DNA of 39,254 nt from an uncultured Sphingobacteriales bacterium (GTDB lineage: Bacteria; Bacteroidota; Bacteroidia; Chitinophagales; Chitinophagaceae), in NCBI GenBank assembly GCA_946479435.1, contig CAMLFX010000020.1, positions 1 through 39,254 on the forward strand, read 5' to 3'. How positions within the stretch are numbered: position 1 is the first letter of the stretch; each line of letters starts with the position of its first letter. The position numbers and the translations under genes were made by a program. Shown here one piece after another: positions 1-7,841 of this stretch. The notes beneath the pieces were generated by a model. The model was not told where the DNA came from and ran no database searches. It worked only from the letters and a program-made list of their open reading frames with translations.

Positions 1-456
1 GGTGCCAAGCTGGTACGGGGAGCATATATGGAGAAGGAGCGCAAGCGTGCCGAAGAGAAAGGCTACCATTCGCCTATACAGCCCAGTAAAGAAGCTACAG
101 ATAAAGACTATGATGCCGCGGTTTTATTTTGCCTGCAGCATCTTGACAAACTTGCTTTATTCATTGGTACGCACAACGAGCATAGCTGCCTGGAAGCTGC
201 ACGGTATATGGAGGAACACAACATACCCGCTACAAACCCGAATGTGTATTTTTCGCAGTTATATGGTATGAGCGATAATATATCATTCAACTTGGCCAAC
301 AGCGGCTACCATGTAGCTAAATACCTGCCTTACGGCCCTGTGAAGGATGTGCTGCCATACCTTATGCGCCGCGCACAGGAAAATACATCAGTTGCCGGGC
401 AAACGGGCAGGGAACTGAGCTTGATAAATACCGAGATAAAAAGAAGAAAATTATAA
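1..456 (+). CDS. Proline dehydrogenase, C-terminal part (5' end outside window)
   Basis: The frame is open from base 1 and the gene begins upstream of the window. The product oxidises L-proline to pyrroline-5-carboxylate with FAD, the first step of proline catabolism. The first residues visible read KLVRGAYMEKE, a hallmark strand of the PRODH TIM barrel. Further on, the FIGTHN segment and the C-terminal YGPVKDVLPYLMRRAQENTS block carry family residues that contact flavin and substrate, with the Arg-Arg pair typical of the active site. There is no fused pyrroline-5-carboxylate dehydrogenase domain after it, so this is the monofunctional form. It ends 51 bases before the convergent divIC/ftsB-like gene, with a shared hairpin terminator between. 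Family assignment is firm; only the last 151 codons are visible. Confidence 0.93.
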   Translation, partial: GAKLVRGAYMEKERKRAEEKGYHSPIQPSKEATDKDYDAAVLFCLQHLDKLALFIGTHNEHSCLEAARYMEEHNIPATNPNVYFSQLYGMSDNISFNLANSGYHVAKYLPYGPVKDVLPYLMRRAQENTSVAGQTGRELSLINTEIKRRKL

Positions 457-474
457 GTAGCAGACTATAAAAAC

Positions 475-503
475 AAAGCCGCTCAAAATGAGCGGCTTTG
501 TTT
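475..503. terminator. Bidirectional intrinsic terminator
   Basis: A perfect 10-bp stem (AAAGCCGCTC at 475-484 with GAGCGGCTTT at 490-499) closes a 5-nt loop. A short T tract follows on the plus strand and AAAs flank it on the other side. It sits between two converging genes and can serve both. Confidence 0.85.
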
Positions 504-506
504 AGT

Positions 507-788
507 TTATTGAAAAACGTAAACGTCTTCGTTATCGCGTTTCATTCGGTACTGTTCGCGTGCAAATTGTTCCAGCTTTTTAGGGTCGGTAGTCATTGCT
601 TTTTGTTCTTGCTCCATGCGTGCTATCTCGGTACTTAAATAACTGATATTGCTTTTAATACCTTCCAACTCTGCATTTCGGTCGCGCTGTACCAGCCAGT
701 CATTTTGGTCGAAATAAGTCATCCATGCAACAAATATCAATCCTGTTATCAGGAATTTATTAGTAAGTATGCGGAATGCTTTTTTCAT
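507..788 (-). CDS. FtsB/DivIC-family septum formation initiator
   Basis: A 93-residue bitopic membrane protein with a short N-terminal cytoplasmic stretch, one membrane segment at about residues 12-26, then a periplasmic coiled coil rich in Glu, Gln and Arg at about residues 35-70. It ends in the conserved LEQFAREQYRMK block that defines the FtsB/DivIC family. Members bridge early and late divisome proteins in the septal membrane. The gene starts 12 bases after the enolase stop, on the same strand, so the two are probably co-transcribed. An enolase-septum initiator pair is a familiar arrangement in many bacteria. Whether it corresponds to FtsB or DivIC cannot be decided from one protein, so no symbol is given. 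Confidence 0.9.
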   Translation of the reverse strand: MKKAFRILTNKFLITGLIFVAWMTYFDQNDWLVQRDRNAELEGIKSNISYLSTEIARMEQEQKAMTTDPKKLEQFAREQYRMKRDNEDVYVFQ

Positions 789-800
789 AAACTGTAATGC

Positions 801-2096
<1,296 letters not shown>

Positions 2097-2116
2097 TTAT
2101 TGATTTTTTACGCTGG

Positions 2117-2124
2117 CAAAGATA
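2117..2124 (-). promoter_or_regulatory. Probable -7 element of the eno promoter
   Basis: On the minus strand this reads TATCTTTG, an exact match to the Bacteroidota TAnnTTTG consensus, and it predicts a leader of about 20 nt before the eno ATG. No clear TTG/TTTG -33 box lies at the usual 19-21 bp spacing, so support rests on the -7 box and its position. Confidence 0.45.
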
Positions 2125-2160
2125 ATTGTTGAATATGATATGTACAGGTTAACAAAAAAG

Positions 2161-2186
2161 AAAAGCTGCCTCTAAAGGCAGCTTTA
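2161..2186 (-). terminator. Intrinsic terminator of the T9SS cargo gene
   Basis: Perfect 7-bp stem AGCTGCC/GGCAGCT (2164-2170 and 2177-2183) with a 6-nt loop. On the minus strand it is followed by TTTTC and a further T run. It lies 23 bases past the stop of the secreted FN3 protein gene. Confidence 0.8.
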
Positions 2187-2208
2187 ACTAAATAATTACA
2201 AATACAAA

Positions 2209-3774
2209 TTATTGTTTGGTCACTTTTATTACCTGGTCGTGACTGCCATCGCTATACTTTAAAATATAGTTGCCGGCAGGTAGTGCAGATACATCGATAT
2301 CAGTAGTACGATTGTTGATTATTGTGTTTATTAATACTTTACCTGTTATATCAACTATTAATGCTGTTGTATTAGTATTTAGTTTGCCTTTTATATCCAG
2401 TGTCAATACATCGTTAACAGGGTTAGGATATACAGTGATGGCAAAAGGCATATTATTTACATCCTGAACATTTAGCGGAAATGTTTTGAAAGAAATGGTT
2501 GACCATGGCGATGTATCAAGAATGTTTAAGCTATTGCAATTGTTGCGTACATGTACATAGTAAGTAACACCGTCGTTTAGTGCGTTAAGCAGTAAAGATG
2601 TTTTATCAATAACTGTACCTATTGCAGGTGATGCTGCCGATTTAGTAATAGCATATTCGTATTCTGTTGCGCTACGTACAGGATCCCAGTATACTACAGC
2701 CTGGTCGCTGTTGATATAGTCAACTTTAAGCGTAGGTGCCACGCAAGGCACGGGGGTTTCAAATGAATCCAATGCCCAGGCGGAATAGTTAGTTGTAGTT
2801 AAAAAACCGGTACAGTCATTACGCAGGTGTATGTAATATACTTCGCCTGGTGCCAGGCCTGTAATATTAGCTGAAGTAATAATTGTGTTGGTAAGGCCCG
2901 TACTGCTTGCAGGGTCATTTCTGTCCTGGTCTATCATGTAGTCATAGCTTGCAGAGTTGTCAGCAGCATTCCAGTTAACAGTTGCCGATGTTGTGGCAAG
3001 ATTGGTGATTTTTATGCCTGTTGGGGCTTTACATGGTGGAATAGCTGGTGTGATAAACATTTTAGTGCTAAAACCTGACCAGCCATCGGGAGGGCCGCAA
3101 TCCTGTCGTACGTGCAGGTAATAAGTAGTGCTGGGGGCTAAACCGTTTTCAATAACTGAAGTATTGGTAGTTGCTGTTACCCCGGTAGGTGCACCTATAG
3201 GTCCCGGAGGGGTAGGTGAAGTAGTAATAGCATATTCATAGCCAACAGGCGACGTAGTGTTGCCTGGCGCCCAGCTTAATGTAGCCGATACTGGCGTTAC
3301 ATTGCTGGCAGTAAGTGTCATTGGCGGTACACAGCCTTCCCAAACCGCCCCGCTGGTAAAGCTGATTGTTTCGTTATTACAGTTATCATCGTAAAAATAA
3401 GCATATACTGTGCCTGTAGAGGGCGCAATAAACGTGGCACATTGCTGACCGGCGCCCGAAGCAAAGGCTATTACGGTAGAGCTGGAGGTCATAGCATCTC
3501 TAACTGTTATAGAAGTGCCGCCGGCAGGCGATGGGTTAGTGCCATTTACACTATTGCAATTGCCAATTGAATATCTGTTACCTGCAACTACATTTACGGA
3601 AACTATATTTTGTTTCCATGTGCCGGTTAGCGTAACCGGGGTTAGGATAGTTGTTGGGTTTAATGTAGACCCGAATTGATAGGCTGAGCCGAGAGCGCAT
3701 TGTGCAAAACTGGTATTGGTTATGCACAATATAGCAACCAGCATGAAAAGGACATTAGTACCTAGTTTTCTCAT
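2209..3774 (-). CDS. Secreted fibronectin-III protein with T9SS type A sorting domain
   Basis: A 521-residue exported protein. Residues 1-24 form a signal peptide ending SFAQ. Next is a Cys-rich segment of about 120 residues resembling the N-terminal region of other Bacteroidota surface proteins. Three fibronectin type III repeats follow, each opening with a Cys-x-Pro/Ala-Pro motif (near residues 148, 247 and 343) and carrying Tyr-x-x-His-Val/Leu-Arg strands. The last 75 residues, from YPNPVND to a terminal VIKVTKQ with a LPAGNYIL strand, are a type A C-terminal sorting domain. In the T9SS pathway that domain is recognised at the outer membrane, removed and replaced by a surface anchor. No enzymatic domain is visible, so an adhesin or matrix role is inference. 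It is monocistronic, with its own terminator. No convincing promoter was found upstream. Confidence 0.9.
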   Translation of the reverse strand: MRKLGTNVLFMLVAILCITNTSFAQCALGSAYQFGSTLNPTTILTPVTLTGTWKQNIVSVNVVAGNRYSIGNCNSVNGTNPSPAGGTSITVRDAMTSSSTVIAFASGAGQQCATFIAPSTGTVYAYFYDDNCNNETISFTSGAVWEGCVPPMTLTASNVTPVSATLSWAPGNTTSPVGYEYAITTSPTPPGPIGAPTGVTATTNTSVIENGLAPSTTYYLHVRQDCGPPDGWSGFSTKMFITPAIPPCKAPTGIKITNLATTSATVNWNAADNSASYDYMIDQDRNDPASSTGLTNTIITSANITGLAPGEVYYIHLRNDCTGFLTTTNYSAWALDSFETPVPCVAPTLKVDYINSDQAVVYWDPVRSATEYEYAITKSAASPAIGTVIDKTSLLLNALNDGVTYYVHVRNNCNSLNILDTSPWSTISFKTFPLNVQDVNNMPFAITVYPNPVNDVLTLDIKGKLNTNTTALIVDITGKVLINTIINNRTTDIDVSALPAGNYILKYSDGSHDQVIKVTKQ

Positions 3775-3921
3775 TGCATCGGTTTTTTTGGTTAGAATGG
3801 ACTCTAATTTAACGTTTTTTTAATTTAATATTAATTACATTTTTAGAAGTATGGCTCTTTTTAGGTTTTTATTAATCTCAAATTAATATGAAAATCATGT
3901 ACTTACATTAGTTGTTAATAT

Positions 3922-3961
3922 AAAAAAAGGGTGCCTTTTTCGAAAAAGGCACCCTTTTTTT
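3922..3961 (-). terminator. Strong intrinsic terminator (40-bp perfect palindrome)
   Basis: Seven As, GGGTGCC, five Ts, then CG, then the exact reverse complement, ending in seven Ts. Every base of 3922-3961 pairs with its partner. It lies 18 bases past the sucB stop and would work for transcripts from either side. It also separates sucB from the upstream region of the FN3 gene. Confidence 0.85.
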
Positions 3962-3979
3962 TATGGAAGAGGAAGTGTA

Positions 3980-5233
3980 CTAAAGCTCTAAAAGTGCTTT
4001 TACAGGATCCTGGCCTATAAGAAGTAGTTCAGGATTTTCTAAAAGTTCTTTTACACGTACCAAGAAGCTAACAGACTCACGGCCATCGATGATACGGTGG
4101 TCGTAGCTAAGGGCTACATACATCATGGGGCGTATTTCCACTTTACCGTTTATAGCCATTGGCCTGTCTTGTATTTTATGCATACCCAATATTGCCGATT
4201 GTGGTATGTTGATAATAGGTGTTGACATTAAAGAGCCGAATACACCACCATTGGTAATGGTGAATGTACCACCGGTCATTTCGTCTATTGTTAGTTTATT
4301 TTCGCGTGCTTTCTTGGCCAGTTCACCAACTTTAGCTTCTATCTGCGCCATGCTCAGGCTTTCAGCATTGCGTATTACAGGTACTACCAGGCCCTTAGGT
4401 GCCGATACTGCGATAGATATATCGCAATACTCATGATACACTATTTCTTCACCGTCTATATATGCATTTACTGCTTTCCATTCCTGCAAGGCATAGCAAC
4501 AAGCTTTTGCGAAGAAAGACATGAAGCCCAGGTTCACACCATGCGATTCTTTGAATGTGTCTTTATACTGCTTGCGTATCTCCATAATGCGCGTCATATC
4601 CACTTCGTTAAAAGTGGTGAGCATTGCAGTGGTATTTTTAGCTTCCACCAGCCTGCGTGATACTGTTTTACGCAGGTTGCTCATTTTTTCGCGTTTGTCT
4701 TCCCGTGTAAATGCGGCATCACCACCTTTACGGCCGGGGTTAGCCAGTGCATCCAGCACATCCTGCTTCATAATACGGCCCATACTGCCACTGCCTTTCA
4801 CGTCAGTAGGCTTCACCTGCTTATCGCTCATTATAGCAGTAGCAACAGGCGTTGCTTTTACATCGCTTTTTGCAGGGGCGGTTTTGCTTTCAGCAACAGT
4901 GGCAGGTTTAGCCGGTGCTTTATCGGCAACCTTTGTTTCTGTTTTTTCTTCTTTTTTAGGTGCTTCTTCAGCGGGTGCAGCAGCACCTTCAGGTTTAGCT
5001 GCGCTTTCATCTATTTTGCAGGCTACGTCGCCAATATTCAGCGTAGCGCCTTCTTCTGCTACTATGTGTAGTACGCCGGCCTGTTCAGCGTTTAGTTCGA
5101 ATGTTGCTTTCTCCGATTCCAGCTCACATATCAGTTCGTCGCGCTCTACCCATTCTCCTTCTTTTTTCAGCCATTTTACAAGGGTAACTTCGCTAATAGA
5201 TTCGCCGACAGTGGGTACTTTTATTTCGATCAT
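3980..5233 (-). CDS. sucB: 2-oxoglutarate dehydrogenase E2 (dihydrolipoyl succinyltransferase)
   Basis: Transfers succinyl from the lipoyl arm to CoA in the 2-oxoglutarate dehydrogenase complex of the TCA cycle. I start it at the ATG giving [13 protein letters not shown]. The frame continues 18 codons further upstream, but that extension does not resemble a lipoyl domain start. From this start it is 417 residues: lipoyl domain 1-75 with lipoylated Lys42 in LESEKATFE, an Ala/Lys/Glu-rich linker about 78-125, a peripheral subunit-binding domain about 126-163, and a catalytic domain about 185-417 with His379 and Asp383 in SYDHRIIDG. The [17 protein letters not shown] stretch is typical of succinyl- rather than acetyl-transferases. 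No E1 (sucA) or E3 gene is adjacent. A hairpin terminator follows. Confidence 0.94.
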   Translation of the reverse strand: MIEIKVPTVGESISEVTLVKWLKKEGEWVERDELICELESEKATFELNAEQAGVLHIVAEEGATLNIGDVACKIDESAAKPEGAAAPAEEAPKKEEKTETKVADKAPAKPATVAESKTAPAKSDVKATPVATAIMSDKQVKPTDVKGSGSMGRIMKQDVLDALANPGRKGGDAAFTREDKREKMSNLRKTVSRRLVEAKNTTAMLTTFNEVDMTRIMEIRKQYKDTFKESHGVNLGFMSFFAKACCYALQEWKAVNAYIDGEEIVYHEYCDISIAVSAPKGLVVPVIRNAESLSMAQIEAKVGELAKKARENKLTIDEMTGGTFTITNGGVFGSLMSTPIINIPQSAILGMHKIQDRPMAINGKVEIRPMMYVALSYDHRIIDGRESVSFLVRVKELLENPELLLIGQDPVKALLEL

Positions 5234-5340
5234 GGAAAAATGTACGTTTGGGGTTGCTAAATTAGCAAACGCAGCCCGATAAATCAAAAAAGCAGCGCAA
5301 ACGCAACAATGGCTTAATTTTTTTACTTTTTATTAGTTCT

Positions 5341-5979
5341 ATGGATATACTTATTGAAGAGATTGAAAGAGTATTGCTTGCGGGCGCCCTGGGTGGCGTA
5401 ATAGGTCTTGAGCGTGAGTGGAGAGGTAAATCGGCAGGTTTGCGTACAGTTATGCTGGTTTGTTTGGGTGCATGCCTGTTTGCCATAGTTTCCTATAAAA
5501 TGGGCGGCAGTTCTTCAGGCGATCGTATTGCATCGAACATAGTTACAGGTATTGGCTTTATAGGTGCCGGGCTTATTTTTAAAGACGAGCAAACTGTGCG
5601 GGGGCTAACTACTGCAGCTACTGTATGGGCAGCCGCTGCGGTAGGTATAGCTATAGGTATTGGCCAGTATTGGTTAGGTATTGGTACAACAGCTATTATT
5701 TGGATGGTACTTGTTGGGTTACAATATTTTGAACATTTCTTTGAAAAAGTATCGGAGATACGTCACTATGTAGTAAAGTACAAACATGTACCCGGTGAAG
5801 AGTATCTTGCTTACGATGAATTTTTTAGCGATAAAGCATATAAACTACTTTCCGCAAAAACTGAAAAAGACGAGGATTGTATCATAACTACATGGCTGGT
5901 ACGTGCGAGCCACGAAAAACATGAGATCATTGTAAAGAAAATGTTACAAGACCAGCGTATCAGCGGGCTGGATTATTAA
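5341..5979 (+). CDS. MgtC/SapB-family membrane protein
   Basis: A 212-residue protein with a hydrophobic N-terminal half of about four membrane segments and a soluble C-terminal tail. The N-terminal half carries the family motifs GLEREWRGKSAGLRT (residues 22-36), DRIASNIVTGIGFIGAG (around 61-77) and VRGLTTAATVWAAAAVG (around 86-102). MgtC relatives inhibit the F-ATPase or support growth at low magnesium in some pathogens. In environmental Bacteroidota the role is not established. It diverges from sucB across 107 bases. Its TAA stop shares the palindrome TTAA with the stop of convergent crcB, so the two coding regions overlap by 4 bases. Substrate and function are not inferable from sequence. 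Confidence 0.9.
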   Translation: MDILIEEIERVLLAGALGGVIGLEREWRGKSAGLRTVMLVCLGACLFAIVSYKMGGSSSGDRIASNIVTGIGFIGAGLIFKDEQTVRGLTTAATVWAAAAVGIAIGIGQYWLGIGTTAIIWMVLVGLQYFEHFFEKVSEIRHYVVKYKHVPGEEYLAYDEFFSDKAYKLLSAKTEKDEDCIITTWLVRASHEKHEIIVKKMLQDQRISGLDY

Positions 5980-6356
5980 GCATTCCTAGCAACAAGCCAT
6001 ATGCCTGCGCGGCACAATAGAATGCCTAATACTACACTTAGTAAAGTATAAATGACTGCCGAACTGATGAGTTGGTTTCGTGTAAGGATAATACCATCTA
6101 AAGCAAACGAAGAAAACGTTGTAAAGCCCCCACAGAAGCCCGTTGCCGCAATCAGCCACCCCGTATCAGTAAGCCATGTGTTTCGCTGAAGCACACCATA
6201 AAGCAGCCCTATGATAAAGCATCCTAAAAGGTTGATAGTAAATGTGGCAACAGGAAACTGCTGGCCGGCAAATTTGCTTATCAACTGGCCAACGCCATAG
6301 CGGGCCATGCTGCCTACGCAACCACCCAGACCAACAAATAAAAAAGCGCGTAACAT
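5976..6356 (-). CDS. crcB: Fluoride ion channel/exporter CrcB (Fluc)
   Basis: A 126-residue protein with four membrane segments, the size of a single Fluc subunit that works as an antiparallel dual-topology dimer. Family motifs are present in order: GLGGCVGSMARYGVG near the start, FTINLLGCFIIG around residues 39-50 with the Asn that lines the pore, and GFCGGFTTFSSF around 73-84 with the paired phenylalanines and the Thr-Phe-Ser-Ser stretch. It protects the cytosol from fluoride. The gene lies 41 bases downstream of the second E2 gene on the same strand, but a hairpin-plus-T-tract terminator spans its start codon, so coupling to the upstream gene may be conditional. I see no fluoride riboswitch in the short leader. 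Identification is firm. Confidence 0.95.
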   Translation of the reverse strand: MLRAFLFVGLGGCVGSMARYGVGQLISKFAGQQFPVATFTINLLGCFIIGLLYGVLQRNTWLTDTGWLIAATGFCGGFTTFSSFALDGIILTRNQLISSAVIYTLLSVVLGILLCRAGIWLVARNA

Positions 6357-6373
6357 AGGATAAAGTTACGCGC
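6340..6373 (-). terminator. Intrinsic terminator spanning the crcB start codon
   Basis: Read on the minus strand: GCGCGTAAC, a 10-nt loop that contains the crcB ATG, GTTACGCGC, then six Ts. The 9-bp stem is perfect (6346-6354 with 6365-6373). It sits 24 bases past the stop of the upstream E2 gene, where its terminator would be expected, yet its 3' arm and T tract are crcB codons 2-6. It could act as attenuator or start-site occluder as well as terminator. Confidence 0.65.
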
Positions 6374-6397
6374 TCTGTTTATAAAATTTAATATCGC

Positions 6398-7732
6398 TTA
6401 GATATCTCTTTTGGGGTCGAATGCTTCCAGTTCGTTAGCAACTGCTGTTAGGAAACTGGCGCCCAATGAGCCATCTATTATACGGTGGTCGTAGCTTAGC
6501 GACAGGTACATCATGTGGCGGATGGCTATTACATCGCCATGTTCTGTTTCAATAACCATTGGGCGCTTTTTTATGCTGCCCACGGCCAGTATTGCTACCT
6601 GTGGCTGGTTGATAATAGGCGTACCCATCAGGCTGCCAAAAGTACCTACGTTGGTCATTGTGAATGTACCTCCTTGTGTATCGTCTGCTTTTAGTTTATT
6701 GCTGCGTGCGGCATTGGCCATACCATTTACATCGCGGCTCAGGCCTAGCAGGTTTTTAGTATCTGCATTTTTGATAACAGGTACTATCAGGTTACCGCTT
6801 GGCAAAGCCGTAGCCATACCTATGTTGATATCTTTCTTAACTATTATTTTATCACCGTCTAAACTGCTGTTTATCATCGGGAATTTGCGGATGCAATTCA
6901 CAATAGCTTCGATGAATATGGGTGTAAAGGTGATCTTCTCACCATATTTCTTTTCAAATTCTTTCTTTGCCTTCTCGCGCCATTGTACAATGTTCGTCAC
7001 ATCGGCTTCTGTAAAGCTGGTAACGTGTGGCGAAGTAGCCTTGCTGCGTACCATGTGGTCGGCTATCAGCTTACGCATGCGGTCCATTTCTATTATTTCC
7101 ACATTACCCCCGTAGTTGCTTGTAGAAGCAGGGGCAGCAGTAGTTTGCGCTGGCGCGGTTGCGGGGGCAGCTTGTTGCTGTGGTGCAGCTTGTTGAGGCG
7201 CAGCTTGTTGAGGTGCGTTGCCACGGTTTGCTACATAATCCAGTATATCTTTTTTGGTTACGCGTCCTTCATTGCCTGTGCCCGGTATATTTTCCAGTTC
7301 AGCCATGCCTATACCTTCTTTACCGGCAATATTCAGTACCAGCGGCGAGTAGAAGCGGTTGCCACCGGTTGTACCTGTAGCAGCAGGCGCGTTGTATTGT
7401 GCAGGCGCCGGTTGTGGGGCTGCCGTGAGCTGGGGTGCTGGCGCCGGCGCAGCCGCAGGTTGTGGCGCCGGTGCGGCTTGTGCTGCGCCACCTGCAGTAT
7501 CTATACGGGCTATAGCAGTACCTACGGGTACTACATCGTTTTCTTTAAACAGTATTTCAGTTACAGTGCCTTCAGCGGTAGATGGTACTTCACTATCAAC
7601 TTTATCTGTGGCAATTTCCAGCATGGTCTCATCCATCTTCACTTTATCACCGGGCTGTTTGTGCCACTTCAAAACAGTGGCCTCCATTATACTTTCTCCC
7701 ATTTTGGGCATTACCAGGTCAACTATTGCCAT
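6398..7732 (-). CDS. 2-oxo acid dehydrogenase E2 (branched-chain or pyruvate type dihydrolipoyl acyltransferase)
   Basis: Acyltransferase core of a second 2-oxo acid dehydrogenase complex, 444 residues. The lipoyl domain (1-78) has Lys44 in IATDKVDSEVP, the sequence typical of branched-chain and Gram-positive-type pyruvate E2s. An Ala/Pro/Gln linker (80-115) leads to the subunit-binding domain (about 127-167, FYSPLVLNIA to KKDILDYV), a second Ala/Pro/Gln linker (172-205) with repeated APQQA units, and the catalytic domain (about 210-444) with His416 and Asp420 in SYDHRIIDG. All catalytic residues are present. Substrate (branched-chain 2-oxo acids or pyruvate) cannot be fixed without E1, which is not adjacent. 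The leucine dehydrogenase about 9 kb away would feed a branched-chain complex, which is suggestive only. Confidence 0.92.
   Translation of the reverse strand: MAIVDLVMPKMGESIMEATVLKWHKQPGDKVKMDETMLEIATDKVDSEVPSTAEGTVTEILFKENDVVPVGTAIARIDTAGGAAQAAPAPQPAAAPAPAPQLTAAPQPAPAQYNAPAATGTTGGNRFYSPLVLNIAGKEGIGMAELENIPGTGNEGRVTKKDILDYVANRGNAPQQAAPQQAAPQQQAAPATAPAQTTAAPASTSNYGGNVEIIEMDRMRKLIADHMVRSKATSPHVTSFTEADVTNIVQWREKAKKEFEKKYGEKITFTPIFIEAIVNCIRKFPMINSSLDGDKIIVKKDINIGMATALPSGNLIVPVIKNADTKNLLGLSRDVNGMANAARSNKLKADDTQGGTFTMTNVGTFGSLMGTPIINQPQVAILAVGSIKKRPMVIETEHGDVIAIRHMMYLSLSYDHRIIDGSLGASFLTAVANELEAFDPKRDI
7167..7212 (-). repeat. Short imperfect tandem repeat in the E2 linker
   Basis: The 11-mer GCAGCTTGTTG occurs three times, starting at 7167, 7185 and 7200, and encodes successive Ala-Ala-Pro-Gln-Gln units of the flexible linker. 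Such coding repeats can change unit number by slippage without breaking the frame. Confidence 0.7.
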
Positions 7733-7769
7733 AACTAGCGTTTTATAACTTTTTTAAAATTATGTGCTG

Positions 7770-7777
7770 CAAAAATA
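7770..7777 (-). promoter_or_regulatory. Possible -7 element for the second E2 gene
   Basis: Minus strand reads TATTTTTG, an exact TAnnTTTG match, 37 bases upstream of the ATG at 7732. A TTTTG lies further upstream at only 13 bp spacing, so the -33 part is not convincing. Confidence 0.35.
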
Positions 7778-7841
7778 ATCAATTGGAGGTCAAAACACGA
7801 ATTCAATACGCTAACTATATAATATCACCATATATGGTTAG

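Noticed and set aside
6357..6397. Fluoride riboswitch upstream of crcB
   Set aside because: The 41-base leader is too short and lacks the motif; only the terminator hairpin is seen.
7359..7748. Long plus-strand frame opposite the second E2 gene, Ala/Cys/Gly-rich
   Set aside because: It is the complement of the Ala/Pro/Gln linker; such GC-rich repeats keep all frames open.
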